Source: Acidobacteriaceae bacterium (lineage in GTDB: Bacteria > Acidobacteriota > Terriglobia > Terriglobales > Acidobacteriaceae). From it: a DNA stretch of 14,777 nt. A program made the translations under genes and the position numbers. Of this stretch, positions 4,392 to 11,879 are shown in pieces. The stretch covers positions 1 to 14,777 of the forward strand of contig PLUJ01000108.1 of NCBI GenBank assembly GCA_003165455.1, in the 5' to 3' direction. Position 1 is the first letter of the stretch, and every line of letters begins with the position of its first letter. The notes under the pieces were generated by a model. That model was not told the origin of the DNA and did no database searches. It was given only the letters and a program-made list of their open reading frames with translations.

Positions 4392-6671
4392 ATGAAGCGT
4401 TTCATGCCTGCCGCGGTAGCGATGCTGGTTTTTCTTTTCATTGCGACCGCCATCGCCGGCGACAAGGCTAAGGCCGCTTACGCCAAAGGGCAGGATGCCG
4501 AAGCGCGAGAGAACTACGAAGCTGCCTATGACTTCTACAAGCAAGCATTCGATCTGAAACCAAAAGACTTGCGTTATAAATCCTCCTACGAGCGATTGCG
4601 ATTTAAGGCGGCCGCAACCATCGTGCACCAGGGGCAAGGGCTCCGGGATGAGGGCAAAATGCAGGAAGCGCTGGCAGCATTCCAAAAGGCGGCGTTGATC
4701 GATCCTTCGCTATTCATTGCCCAGCAGGAACTGAAGCGAACGCTGCAAATGATTAACGATAAAGAAAATCCTCCGCCGCAGGCCGCGGGACCGCCAGCCG
4801 GCCTGGAGCGGAAGGTGAGGGAAGCTGGCGGCCCGGTCGAACTGGCCGCCATTTCGAACGTTCCAATCACCGTAAAGCTCACAGAAGACTCCAAGGTTAT
4901 TTATCAGACCATCGGACAGTTGGCCGGAATTAACGTGCTGTTCGATCCGGATTACACTTCGCGCCGCATCAAAGTGGAATTGAACGGAGTAACGCTCGAA
5001 GAAGCGCTGCAGATCACGGCGCTCGAATCGAAGACTTTTTGGCGGCCCGTGACCGGCAACACGATTTTTGTGGCGCAGGACAATCCCGCCAAGCGTAAGG
5101 AATTGGAACAGAGCGTTCTAAAGACTTTCTATCTGCAGAATCTTTCGCAGCCCACGGAGTTGCAGGATGTGGTCAATGCCATTCGCGCCGTGTTGGACGT
5201 GCAGCGTGTACAACAGTTGCTCTCGCAGAATGCTTTGGTAGTTCGAGGCACGCCGGACCAGATCGCGCTGGCCGAGAAGCTCGTTGAGGACCTGGATAAA
5301 GCTCGTCCGGAAGTGGTAGTGGACATCGCGGTCATCCAGATCAGCAAAGACAAATCGCGCACCTTAGGATTGAGCCCGCCGACCAGCGCCACCGTTGCAC
5401 TCCAGAGCAATATCAACACCACCACTCCAACCACCTCGACCACCGGCAGCACGACCACCAGCACCAGTTCCGGGAGTACTGGGTTGGAGTTAAATACTCT
5501 TGGCAATCTGAACGCAACTGATTTTCAGGTCACAATTCCGTCGGCCAATCTTTCGGCGGTGATGAGCGACAGCGATACGAAAATGTTGCAGAATCCGCAG
5601 GTGCGAGCCCTCGACAACCAGAAGGCGACGCTCAAGATTGGTGAACGCGTCCCGGTTGCCACCGGCTCGTTTCAGCCTGGAATCGGGGGCGTTGGTATTA
5701 ACCCGTTGGTGAACACGCAATTTCAATATCTCGACGTCGGCGTGAATATCGACGTCACTCCGCACGTGCACTCCGATCGTGAAGTGACCCTGAAGATCAC
5801 AATGGAAATTTCCTCTGTGGTGGGGCAGTCGAGCATCGGCGGAATCAGCCAGCCCATCATCGGCCAGAAGAAAATCGAGCATGAGATACGCCTGAAGGAT
5901 GGCGAATCAAGCTTGATTGGCGGAATCATGGACGATGCGCAGACGAAGTCCTTAAGCGGAATTCCAGGGCTGGCCCAGATTCCGATTTTGCGCTACTTGT
6001 TTGGACAGGTAACGCAGGACCATTCTTCGGACGAAACCGTGTTCGCCATAACGCCGCACGTCATTCGTGGTACCACCCTGAGCGAGTTGAATCAGCGCGC
6101 AATCGACATTGGAACCGCGAATGCGATTCAACTGCGGCCTATGAGCCGTCCTGCGGCGCAGATGGGCACTACAACGCCCGCAAGCCCGACCAGCCAAGCT
6201 CCCGTTCAGCAACCTGCAAATCAGCCGGGCAGTCAGGCCGCGATCCCAGGCATGCAGGGCAGTGCGAACTTCCTGTTTGATCCGGGCCAGATCACTGCGA
6301 AGAAGGGCGACACGTTCGTGGTGAACCTGATCATGTCTGGCGCGCAAAATGTTTACTCCGTGCCGGTTCAGATTAACTACGACCCATCTAAATTGCAGTT
6401 GGTGAACGTATCGAATGGTGGCTTCCTTTCGCAGGATGGACAGGCAGTAGCTCTGGTGAAGCGCGAAGATCCGCCTGGAACTTTGCAGATCACGGCTGCC
6501 AGGCCACCGGGAGCGGGAGGAGTTTCAGGACAGGGCGCAATTGTTACTCTGACATTCCAGGCGAAAGCCAGCGGGCAAACTCCATTGACGATTACCCGTG
6601 GCGGAGCTCGCGATCCTGGCTTGCAGCCGATTACGGTGAATGGCGCGCAGGCATCGGTGACGGTGCAGTAA
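4392..6671 (+). CDS. secretin (GspD/PilQ-like) with TPR-like N-terminus and C-terminal cohesin-like domain
   Basis: A 759-residue outer-membrane channel subunit of the type II secretion/type IV pilus class. Start ATG 4392 has GAGGGA six bases upstream; the earlier in-frame ATG 4365 would place nine charged residues before the signal peptide (MKRFMPAAVAMLVFLFIATAIAG). Order of parts: TPR-like repeats about 25-122 (ENYEAAYDFYKQAFDLKP; MQEALAAFQKAALIDP), an STN/N0-like domain about 157-230, a secretin N-domain about 243-305 (ALVVRGTPDQIALAEKLVEDLD), a Thr/Ser-only loop about 342-363, the secretin barrel about 385-560 with VPVATG and the signature GIPGLAQIPILRYLFG (523-538), a Pro/Gln-rich linker about 585-620, and a cohesin-like beta domain about 625-758 (KKGDTFVVNLIMSG; VPVQINYDPSKLQLVNVS). 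It is followed by two pseudopilin genes on the same strand. The cohesin part is unusual for a secretin; partner and substrate are unknown. Confidence 0.9.
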   Translation: MKRFMPAAVAMLVFLFIATAIAGDKAKAAYAKGQDAEARENYEAAYDFYKQAFDLKPKDLRYKSSYERLRFKAAATIVHQGQGLRDEGKMQEALAAFQKAALIDPSLFIAQQELKRTLQMINDKENPPPQAAGPPAGLERKVREAGGPVELAAISNVPITVKLTEDSKVIYQTIGQLAGINVLFDPDYTSRRIKVELNGVTLEEALQITALESKTFWRPVTGNTIFVAQDNPAKRKELEQSVLKTFYLQNLSQPTELQDVVNAIRAVLDVQRVQQLLSQNALVVRGTPDQIALAEKLVEDLDKARPEVVVDIAVIQISKDKSRTLGLSPPTSATVALQSNINTTTPTTSTTGSTTTSTSSGSTGLELNTLGNLNATDFQVTIPSANLSAVMSDSDTKMLQNPQVRALDNQKATLKIGERVPVATGSFQPGIGGVGINPLVNTQFQYLDVGVNIDVTPHVHSDREVTLKITMEISSVVGQSSIGGISQPIIGQKKIEHEIRLKDGESSLIGGIMDDAQTKSLSGIPGLAQIPILRYLFGQVTQDHSSDETVFAITPHVIRGTTLSELNQRAIDIGTANAIQLRPMSRPAAQMGTTTPASPTSQAPVQQPANQPGSQAAIPGMQGSANFLFDPGQITAKKGDTFVVNLIMSGAQNVYSVPVQINYDPSKLQLVNVSNGGFLSQDGQAVALVKREDPPGTLQITAARPPGAGGVSGQGAIVTLTFQAKASGQTPLTITRGGARDPGLQPITVNGAQASVTVQ

Positions 6672-6715
6672 GAAAGTTCATAGGGCTGCAATTAGGAGTA
6701 CGGGAATAGAAGTAG

Positions 6716-7195
6716 ATGATGCATCTCAGATCTTATCGGCGACAGGGCGTGAAGTCCGCACTGGGTTTCACGCTCCTGGAGTTGATTATCGCAACTGCCA
6801 TTCTGCTGATTTTGTCGACCATGGCAGTGCCGTTGGCGCGGCTGACTATCAAACGCGAGAGGGAAAAGCGCCTGCGCGCAGATTTGTGGGAAATGCGCGA
6901 TGCCATCGATCGCTACAAGATCGATGCCGACCGAAACGCATTTCAGACCAAAGTGGACAGTCAAGGTTACCCCCCTGACCTGGAAACGCTGGTGAAGGGC
7001 GTGGATGTTCAAGGCAAGAAAGTCCGATACTTAAGAAGGATTCAGATCGACCCGATGACCGGAACGACCGAATGGGGATTGCGCTCCATGCAGGATGATC
7101 CGGACTCCGACTCCTGGGGTGGGCAGAGCGTGTTTGACGTTTACTCGAAATCGCAAGACGAAGCTCTGGATGGCACGAAGTATAAGGATTGGTAA
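6716..7195 (+). CDS. GspG-like pseudopilin (type II secretion/type IV pilus-like), first copy
   Basis: 159 residues with a class III signal: a basic leader ending SALG, cleavage before FTLLELIIA, Glu at +5, then one hydrophobic helix (IIATAILLILSTMAVPLA) that packs in the pilus core. The C-terminal part has the GspG features PPDLETLV, DPMTGTTEWGLRS and DSWGGQSVFDVYS, the region that binds calcium in GspG. The ATG at 6716 (another follows at 6719) gives a 17-residue leader. A GTG at 6749 would give a more typical six-residue leader (MKSALG); AGGAG at 6694-6698 is rather far from either. It begins 44 bases after the secretin stop and its own stop touches the next gene's ATG. It is probably processed by a prepilin peptidase encoded elsewhere. 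Confidence 0.88.
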   Translation: MMHLRSYRRQGVKSALGFTLLELIIATAILLILSTMAVPLARLTIKREREKRLRADLWEMRDAIDRYKIDADRNAFQTKVDSQGYPPDLETLVKGVDVQGKKVRYLRRIQIDPMTGTTEWGLRSMQDDPDSDSWGGQSVFDVYSKSQDEALDGTKYKDW

Positions 7196-7600
7196 ATGAT
7201 AGGCACTCGTAAAATTCGCGGCGATTCAGGGTTCACCCTGTTGGAGATGATCATTGTGATCAGCATCATGATCATCCTCATCTCGATTGCCGTGCCGATC
7301 TATAACCAGTCGATTGTGCGTTCGCGGGAAGCCGTGCTGCGCAATGATTTGTTCGAGTTGCGCTCGCTCATCTCCCAATACACGCTCGATAAGCAAAAGG
7401 CGCCGCAGGGCCTCGATGACCTGGTTACGGCTGGATACATCAGGGTCATTCCGAAGGATCCGATGACGAACGAGGCAAACTGGGAAGTAGTACAAGAAGA
7501 CGTGTTGCTCGCCGTGGATCAGCAGGATCCCGGAATCAGTGACCTGAAGTCGGCCTCGAACGCTACCGGAACCGATGGTACCGCTTATAGCACGTGGTAG
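7196..7600 (+). CDS. GspG-like pseudopilin, second copy
   Basis: 134 residues, with the leader MIGTRKIRGDSG cleaved before FTLLEMIIV, Glu at +5, followed by a very hydrophobic helix rich in Ile (VISIMIILISIAVPI). The C-terminal domain resembles the first copy (SREAVLRNDLFELRSLISQYTLDK; GYIRVIPKDPMTNEANWEVV) but lacks the DSWGG calcium-loop sequence and ends GTAYSTW. The ATG directly follows the upstream TAA (TAAATG), so translation is probably coupled and the two subunits made in fixed ratio. It could be a second major pseudopilin or a minor one at the tip. The N-terminal identity is certain; the exact class is an inference. Confidence 0.88.
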   Translation: MIGTRKIRGDSGFTLLEMIIVISIMIILISIAVPIYNQSIVRSREAVLRNDLFELRSLISQYTLDKQKAPQGLDDLVTAGYIRVIPKDPMTNEANWEVVQEDVLLAVDQQDPGISDLKSASNATGTDGTAYSTW

Positions 7601-7790
7601 ACCGCTAAAGTTCCTCTGAAATATTCCGATTCTGCCCGCTGATTGGTGACTCTTCTCTCTTAGCTCTTGATTCGCTAATCTCTTCAGACTATGGACACCT
7701 GCCTGGACAGCCGATACAAACGTTGCACCATTTCTGTGGGTGCTGTGGGCCCCCACAAAAACTAAGCGGCTAATTTTAACCGGAGGACGA
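7601..7790. other. intergenic region before the beta-barrel gene
   Basis: This 190-bp gap holds a weak promoter candidate, TTGATT (7667-7672) and TATGGA (7690-7695) at 17 bp, and a GTGGG...CCCAC inverted repeat (about 7745-7757) that is short and lacks a clear T-run. The CGGAGGA ribosome-binding site before 7791 is clear. Nothing else was recognised. Confidence 0.3.
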
Positions 7791-8642
7791 ATGAGTCCCA
7801 ACAGGCTAAGGGTGGTAGTGTGCGCAATAGCGGTGATAGCCGGTTGTACGACATGTCGGGCACAAGACGGGGCACAAGGATTTTTCTCGCAGTGGGAAGA
7901 TCGTGTAAGAGATACGCTGGCACAGCAGCCTTCGTGGCCAATCCCCGTAGTGACGGCCTCTTCGGGACTTCTGCAGGTTGCGCGAACCGACTTTGCCCGC
8001 CAAATTACGCCGGCAGGAACGGACACGTGGAATTACGGTAATACGAAAGGCATCTCGCTGGTTCCTTGGTACAACGTCGAATTCGACGTTCTCGCCCCGC
8101 CTTATATCCAGCACAACTCAACCGCTAAGGATGGCGCTGGAGATTTCTCCATGTTGTTGAAGTATCGCCTCGCAGCAGGAAACTCCGAACATGGCGATTA
8201 CTCGTTGAGCTTTTCGGTCGCAGGCACCTTACCGACGGGAAGCTACAATAACGGGAGTCTGGCCGCCACCATCGCACCAACCTTGTGCGCGGGTAAAGGA
8301 TTTCGACGCTTCGACGTGCAGTCGACTCTCGCCGCTGTGCTTCCGGCTGATGACGCCACAAAATTAGGACGTCCCGTGCTTTGGAATGCGGTGGGTCAGT
8401 ACCACGTCTGGAAATGGTTCTGGCCAGAAATTGAAAATAACGCGACTTTCTACCACGGCGGAGCACACGACGGGCAGACTCAGAACTTTATCACCCCCGG
8501 ATTGATGCTCAGCAAGTTCAAGCTGGAACGGGATCCGCGCAATCGTCTCGCTTTCCTCTTTGGAGGAGGCATGCAAATCGCCACTTCACAATTCCATACT
8601 TACAACCACGGGCTGGCGCTAACCACCCGGCTCTTATTCTGA
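7791..8642 (+). CDS. putative outer-membrane beta-barrel protein (MetA-pathway/transporter-like)
   Basis: 283 residues from ATG 7791, chosen because CGGAGGA lies about five bases upstream; the open frame extends to 7740 without such a site. The N-terminus is a signal peptide (LRVVVCAIAVIAGC then TTCRAQDG). IAGC around C19 fits a lipobox, while RA-Q around residue 24 fits signal peptidase I, so lipoprotein status is undecided. The body alternates polar and aromatic/hydrophobic residues as in amphipathic strands (ISLVPWYNVEFDVLAPPY; DYSLSFSVAGTLPTGSY; AFLFGGGMQIATSQF) and ends in Phe (LTTRLLF), the usual outer-membrane barrel signal. The overall pattern recalls the phenol MetA-pathway family of putative transporters, an assignment from memory of the family and not tested. 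Upstream, 190 bases separate it from the pseudopilins, so it may have its own promoter. Confidence 0.7.
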   Translation: MSPNRLRVVVCAIAVIAGCTTCRAQDGAQGFFSQWEDRVRDTLAQQPSWPIPVVTASSGLLQVARTDFARQITPAGTDTWNYGNTKGISLVPWYNVEFDVLAPPYIQHNSTAKDGAGDFSMLLKYRLAAGNSEHGDYSLSFSVAGTLPTGSYNNGSLAATIAPTLCAGKGFRRFDVQSTLAAVLPADDATKLGRPVLWNAVGQYHVWKWFWPEIENNATFYHGGAHDGQTQNFITPGLMLSKFKLERDPRNRLAFLFGGGMQIATSQFHTYNHGLALTTRLLF

Positions 8643-8678
8643 GGAAACTCGGAAAGTCGAGCGACAGCGTTGATCCCG

Positions 8679-8708
8679 TTGCGCTGCTTCGCCGTCAGGC
8701 ACTAACAT
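8679..8708 (+). promoter_or_regulatory. candidate hutUI promoter giving a near-leaderless mRNA
   Basis: TTGCGC (8679-8684) and TAACAT (8703-8708) are 18 bp apart, the latter matching four of six -10 bases. Transcription would start near 8714-8716, at the hutU ATG itself. The absence of any Shine-Dalgarno before hutU agrees with a leaderless start. This is inference from weak matches. Confidence 0.3.
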
Positions 8709-8714
8709 CTACTC

Positions 8715-10391
8715 ATGCCGGTTGAAACGGAAATCTCTACAATCCCCTCTTCGATTCGCGCCCCGCGCGGCAATCAGATCACTTGCAAAGGCTGGCAGCA
8801 GGAAGCTGCCATGCGCATGTTGATGAACAATCTTGATGCGGACGTGGCCGAGCGTCCCCAGGATCTTGTTGTATACGGTGGCACCGGTCGCGCGGCGCGA
8901 AGTTGGGAGGCTTATCGAGCCATCGTCGCGAGCCTGCAAAAACTCGATAACGATGAGACTCTCCTGGTGCAATCCGGCAAGCCTGTCGGAGTGTTCAAAA
9001 CTCACGATCATGCGCCCCGCGTTCTCATTGCAAATTCTAATCTCGTGGGACATTGGTCAAACTGGGAGAAGTTCAACGAACTGGAACGCCTGGGTCTCAT
9101 GATGTATGGGCAGATGACAGCAGGCTCATGGATCTATATCGGCTCGCAGGGAATCGTTCAAGGAACGTTCGAGACCTTTTCCGCGGCCGGCGAAAAACAC
9201 TTTGGCGGAGACCTGGCAGGGAAGCTGATCGTAAGCGGCGGCATGGGTGGAATGGGCGGCGCGCAGCCTTTGGCCGCCACCATGACGGGCGCGGCGTTTC
9301 TCGGAATTGATGTTGACCCGGAGCGCATCAAGAAGCGGCTAAGGACCGGGTATTGCGATTTCATGGTTACCACGCTGGATGAGGCGCTGCGTATCTTAAA
9401 AAATGCAGTCCGCAAAAAGGAGAATGTTTCCGTGGGACTGGTGGGAAACTGCGCGGACGTCATTCCGGAACTGGCTGACCGGGGCGTGGTTCCAGACATC
9501 CTTACCGATCAGACTTCGGCGCACGATCCTCTGAACGGTTATGTGCCCAACGGCATGAGTTTTGCAGAGGCAATCGAACTCCGCAAGAACGATCCCAAGG
9601 CATATCAGGAAAAATCTCTTGACGCGATTGCGCGTCATGTAGAGGGCATGCTGCGCTTGCAGAAGATGGGGTCCATCACATTCGATTACGGCAACAACAT
9701 CCGAACTTTCGCATTTCAGCGCGGCGTGAAAAATGCGTACGACTTCCCCGGATTTGTGCCCGCGTATATTCGTCCGCTGTTTTGCGAGGGACGCGGACCG
9801 TTTCGCTGGGTGGCCCTTTCTGGCGAAGCGTCCGACATTCACGTTACCGACGAACTGGTACTGGAATTATTCCCCGACAATCGCATCCTGCGGCGCTGGA
9901 TCGATTTGGCGCGCAAGCGCATTAAGTTTCAGGGACTGCCGGCGCGCATCTGCTGGCTCGGTTACGGAGAACGCGCACAGTTCGGCTTGGCCATGAATGA
10001 TCTGGTGAAAAAAGGGAAGATCAAAGCGCCGATCGTAATTGGACGCGATCATCTCGATTGCGGGTCGGTAGCGTCTCCATTTCGCGAGACTGAAAGCATG
10101 AAAGACGGTTCCGACGCTGTTGCCGACTGGCCGCTCCTCAACGCGCTGTTAAACACAGCTGCAGGCGCATCGTGGGTTTCGATTCACAATGGCGGAGGCG
10201 TCGGGATTGGCTATTCACTCCACGCTGGACAGGTAACGGTTGCCGACGGAACTGACGAAATGGCCAAGCGCATCGAGCGCGTCCTCACCACGGACCCTGG
10301 GATGGGAATCATTCGGCATGCCGACGCCGGTTATGACGAGGCGCGAAAGTTCGCGCAAGAAAATGGCGTGCAGCTCCCGATGGGAAAATAG
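8715..10391 (+). CDS. hutU: urocanate hydratase (urocanase)
   Basis: Second enzyme of histidine degradation: adds water to urocanate to form 4-imidazolone-5-propionate, using NAD+ as an electrophilic cofactor, in the cytoplasm. The protein is 558 residues, full family length. Recognised blocks are QITCKGWQQEAAMRMLMNNLD, VVYGGTGRAARSW, the NAD-binding VSGGMGGMGGAQPLAATM, VGNCADVIPEL, LTDQTSAHDPLNGY, GNNIRTFAFQRG, FCEGRGPFRWVALSGE and the active-site region GLPARICWLGYGER with Cys413, which aligns with the essential Cys of the Pseudomonas enzyme. HNGGGVGIGYSLHAG near the C-terminus is also conserved. It is followed by hutI after 32 bp. ATG 8715 has no Shine-Dalgarno. hutH (histidase) and the later steps are not in the window. 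Confidence 0.97.
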   Translation: MPVETEISTIPSSIRAPRGNQITCKGWQQEAAMRMLMNNLDADVAERPQDLVVYGGTGRAARSWEAYRAIVASLQKLDNDETLLVQSGKPVGVFKTHDHAPRVLIANSNLVGHWSNWEKFNELERLGLMMYGQMTAGSWIYIGSQGIVQGTFETFSAAGEKHFGGDLAGKLIVSGGMGGMGGAQPLAATMTGAAFLGIDVDPERIKKRLRTGYCDFMVTTLDEALRILKNAVRKKENVSVGLVGNCADVIPELADRGVVPDILTDQTSAHDPLNGYVPNGMSFAEAIELRKNDPKAYQEKSLDAIARHVEGMLRLQKMGSITFDYGNNIRTFAFQRGVKNAYDFPGFVPAYIRPLFCEGRGPFRWVALSGEASDIHVTDELVLELFPDNRILRRWIDLARKRIKFQGLPARICWLGYGERAQFGLAMNDLVKKGKIKAPIVIGRDHLDCGSVASPFRETESMKDGSDAVADWPLLNALLNTAAGASWVSIHNGGGVGIGYSLHAGQVTVADGTDEMAKRIERVLTTDPGMGIIRHADAGYDEARKFAQENGVQLPMGK

Positions 10392-10423
10392 GTCGCCGTC
10401 CTGCCTGCTAAACTGTTGCCTGC

Positions 10424-11749
10424 TTGAACTCAAATCGAAAGCTCGAATCCCAACTGTCCTCGGCGCTTTTGTTGATCAACATCGGCGAACTTCTCACCCT
10501 TAGGTCTCAAATTAAATCCGGCCCCCGGCGCGGCGCAGATCTCAAAGAACTCGGCACCATCAACAATGGCGCAGTCCTCTGTCTCGGCGGAAAAATTACT
10601 TCTGTAGGCACTACCAAAGACGCCTTAAGCGATCCGTGGCTCAAAAAGAATCGAAAAAAAATAACCGAGATCGACTGCGCCAATAAAGTGGTTGTTCCCG
10701 GCCTTGTGGATTCACACACGCATCCCGTCTTTATCAGTCCACGCTTGGTCGATTTTCAGAAGCGGATCGAAGGAGCCTCGTACGAAGAGATCGCTGCGGC
10801 CGGGGGCGGAATTCGATCGAGCCTCAAAGGAGTCCGTCAGGCTGCGAAGAGCGCGCTGGTCGACAAAGTTCTGGCTAAACTACGTGAAATGGCCGCGCAT
10901 GGGACGACCACGGTTGAAGCCAAGTCTGGATATGGCCTCACGCTCGAATCGGAGTTCAAATCGCTTGAAGCAATCCATAAAGCTGCCTCGCAGTGGCCGG
11001 GCACGGTCATATCTACGCTGTTAGGAGCGCATGTCGTTCCAAAAGAATTTCAAGGGCGCTCACAAGATTACGTCGAGATCGTCTGTAAAGAGATGATTCC
11101 CCAAACCGCCCGGCGAAAGCTCGCCGACTTTGTAGATGTCTTCTGCGAAAAGGGGGCTTTTACATCCGCAGAAACTGAGCAAATTTTCGAAGCGGCGGAA
11201 CAGCATGGACTTAAAGTACGAGCTCACATGTGTCAACTCTCCGAAACTCGCTTGCAGCCTTTCCTTAGGTTCAAACCCGCGTCATTCGATCACATGGACC
11301 ATGTCTCCGATCAGGATATTGCCGAATTAGCCAAACACGATACGGTGGCAACGCTGGTCCCCGGCGCAAATTACTTCCTGGGCCTGAAAGAATATCCGCG
11401 GGCGCGGAAGATGATTGATGCGGGCGTGCCCGTGGCTTTGGCGACCGACTACAACCCCGGCACTTCTCCTACACTGAGTATGCCCATGGCAATGTCCCTG
11501 GCGAGCACGCACATGAAAATGACTCCCGCGGAAGCCATCGCGGCAGCGACCATTAATGGCGCTTGGGCGCTGCGGTTAGCCGACCGCAAGGGCTCAATCG
11601 AAGCCGGGAAAGACGCTGACTTTGCTGTGTTTGCCGTCAACGATCATCGCGAGATTCCGTATTGGTTCGGAGCGAACCGATGCGAAACCACGATCATGGG
11701 TGGAGCGATAACCCCCCATCATTCGGACGTAATTAGGCTACGGAATTGA
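10424..11749 (+). CDS. hutI: imidazolonepropionase
   Basis: Third step of histidine degradation: hydrolyses 4-imidazolone-5-propionate to N-formimino-L-glutamate. It is a metal-dependent amidohydrolase, about 440 residues from TTG 10424. Metal and substrate residues are visible: DSHTHPVF (H98, H100), EAKSGYGLTLESE, LGAHVVPKEF, VRAHMCQLSE, FDHMDHVSD and ATDYNPGTSPT with the catalytic Asp. No ATG occurs at the front: a TAA lies at 10409-10411, so the candidates are TTG 10424 or the paired TTGs at 10469/10472. The latter place the start right at the conserved LLINIGELLTL strand. No Shine-Dalgarno is clear for any of them, so translation may depend on coupling with hutU, whose stop lies 32 bp upstream. 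Function is certain; the exact start is not. Confidence 0.96.
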   Translation: MNSNRKLESQLSSALLLINIGELLTLRSQIKSGPRRGADLKELGTINNGAVLCLGGKITSVGTTKDALSDPWLKKNRKKITEIDCANKVVVPGLVDSHTHPVFISPRLVDFQKRIEGASYEEIAAAGGGIRSSLKGVRQAAKSALVDKVLAKLREMAAHGTTTVEAKSGYGLTLESEFKSLEAIHKAASQWPGTVISTLLGAHVVPKEFQGRSQDYVEIVCKEMIPQTARRKLADFVDVFCEKGAFTSAETEQIFEAAEQHGLKVRAHMCQLSETRLQPFLRFKPASFDHMDHVSDQDIAELAKHDTVATLVPGANYFLGLKEYPRARKMIDAGVPVALATDYNPGTSPTLSMPMAMSLASTHMKMTPAEAIAAATINGAWALRLADRKGSIEAGKDADFAVFAVNDHREIPYWFGANRCETTIMGGAITPHHSDVIRLRN

Positions 11750-11758
11750 CATATGTAA

Positions 11759-11789
11759 TTGAACTTTCACGACAGGTACCTCGTATAGA
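11759..11789 (+). promoter_or_regulatory. weak promoter candidate for the M1 aminopeptidase
   Basis: TTGAAC (11759-11764) and TATAGA (11784-11789) are separated by 19 bp, longer than ideal. It would give a leader of about 80 bases that begins just before the GCGCG/CGCGC hairpin. No better match was seen in the 130-bp gap. Confidence 0.3.
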
Positions 11790-11799
11790 CTAAAAGGTT

Positions 11800-11819
11800 G
11801 CGCGGAGCGCGCTTTATTT
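11800..11819 (+). terminator. possible hut operon terminator
   Basis: GCGCG-GAG-CGCGC (11800-11812), a 5-bp all-GC stem, is followed by TTTATTTG and preceded by AAAAGG. It lies 50 bases past the hutI stop. The stem is short, and the element may equally be a 5' leader hairpin of the aminopeptidase mRNA. Confidence 0.35.
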
Positions 11820-11879
11820 GTCGTTGGAAGTTTTTGACCAGTTTCACGGTAATTGAAAACCGATCTCCCGAGGAAATTT

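Noticed and set aside
7736..7757. GTGGG...CCCAC repeat as a terminator of the pseudopilin operon
   Set aside because: The stem is short with competing pairings, it is followed by AAAAACT rather than T on this strand, and it sits about 140 bases past the stop.
7226..8026. 266-codon minus-strand open frame
   Set aside because: It lies antisense across the second pseudopilin and the beta-barrel gene and includes their intergenic region; its composition is not protein-like.
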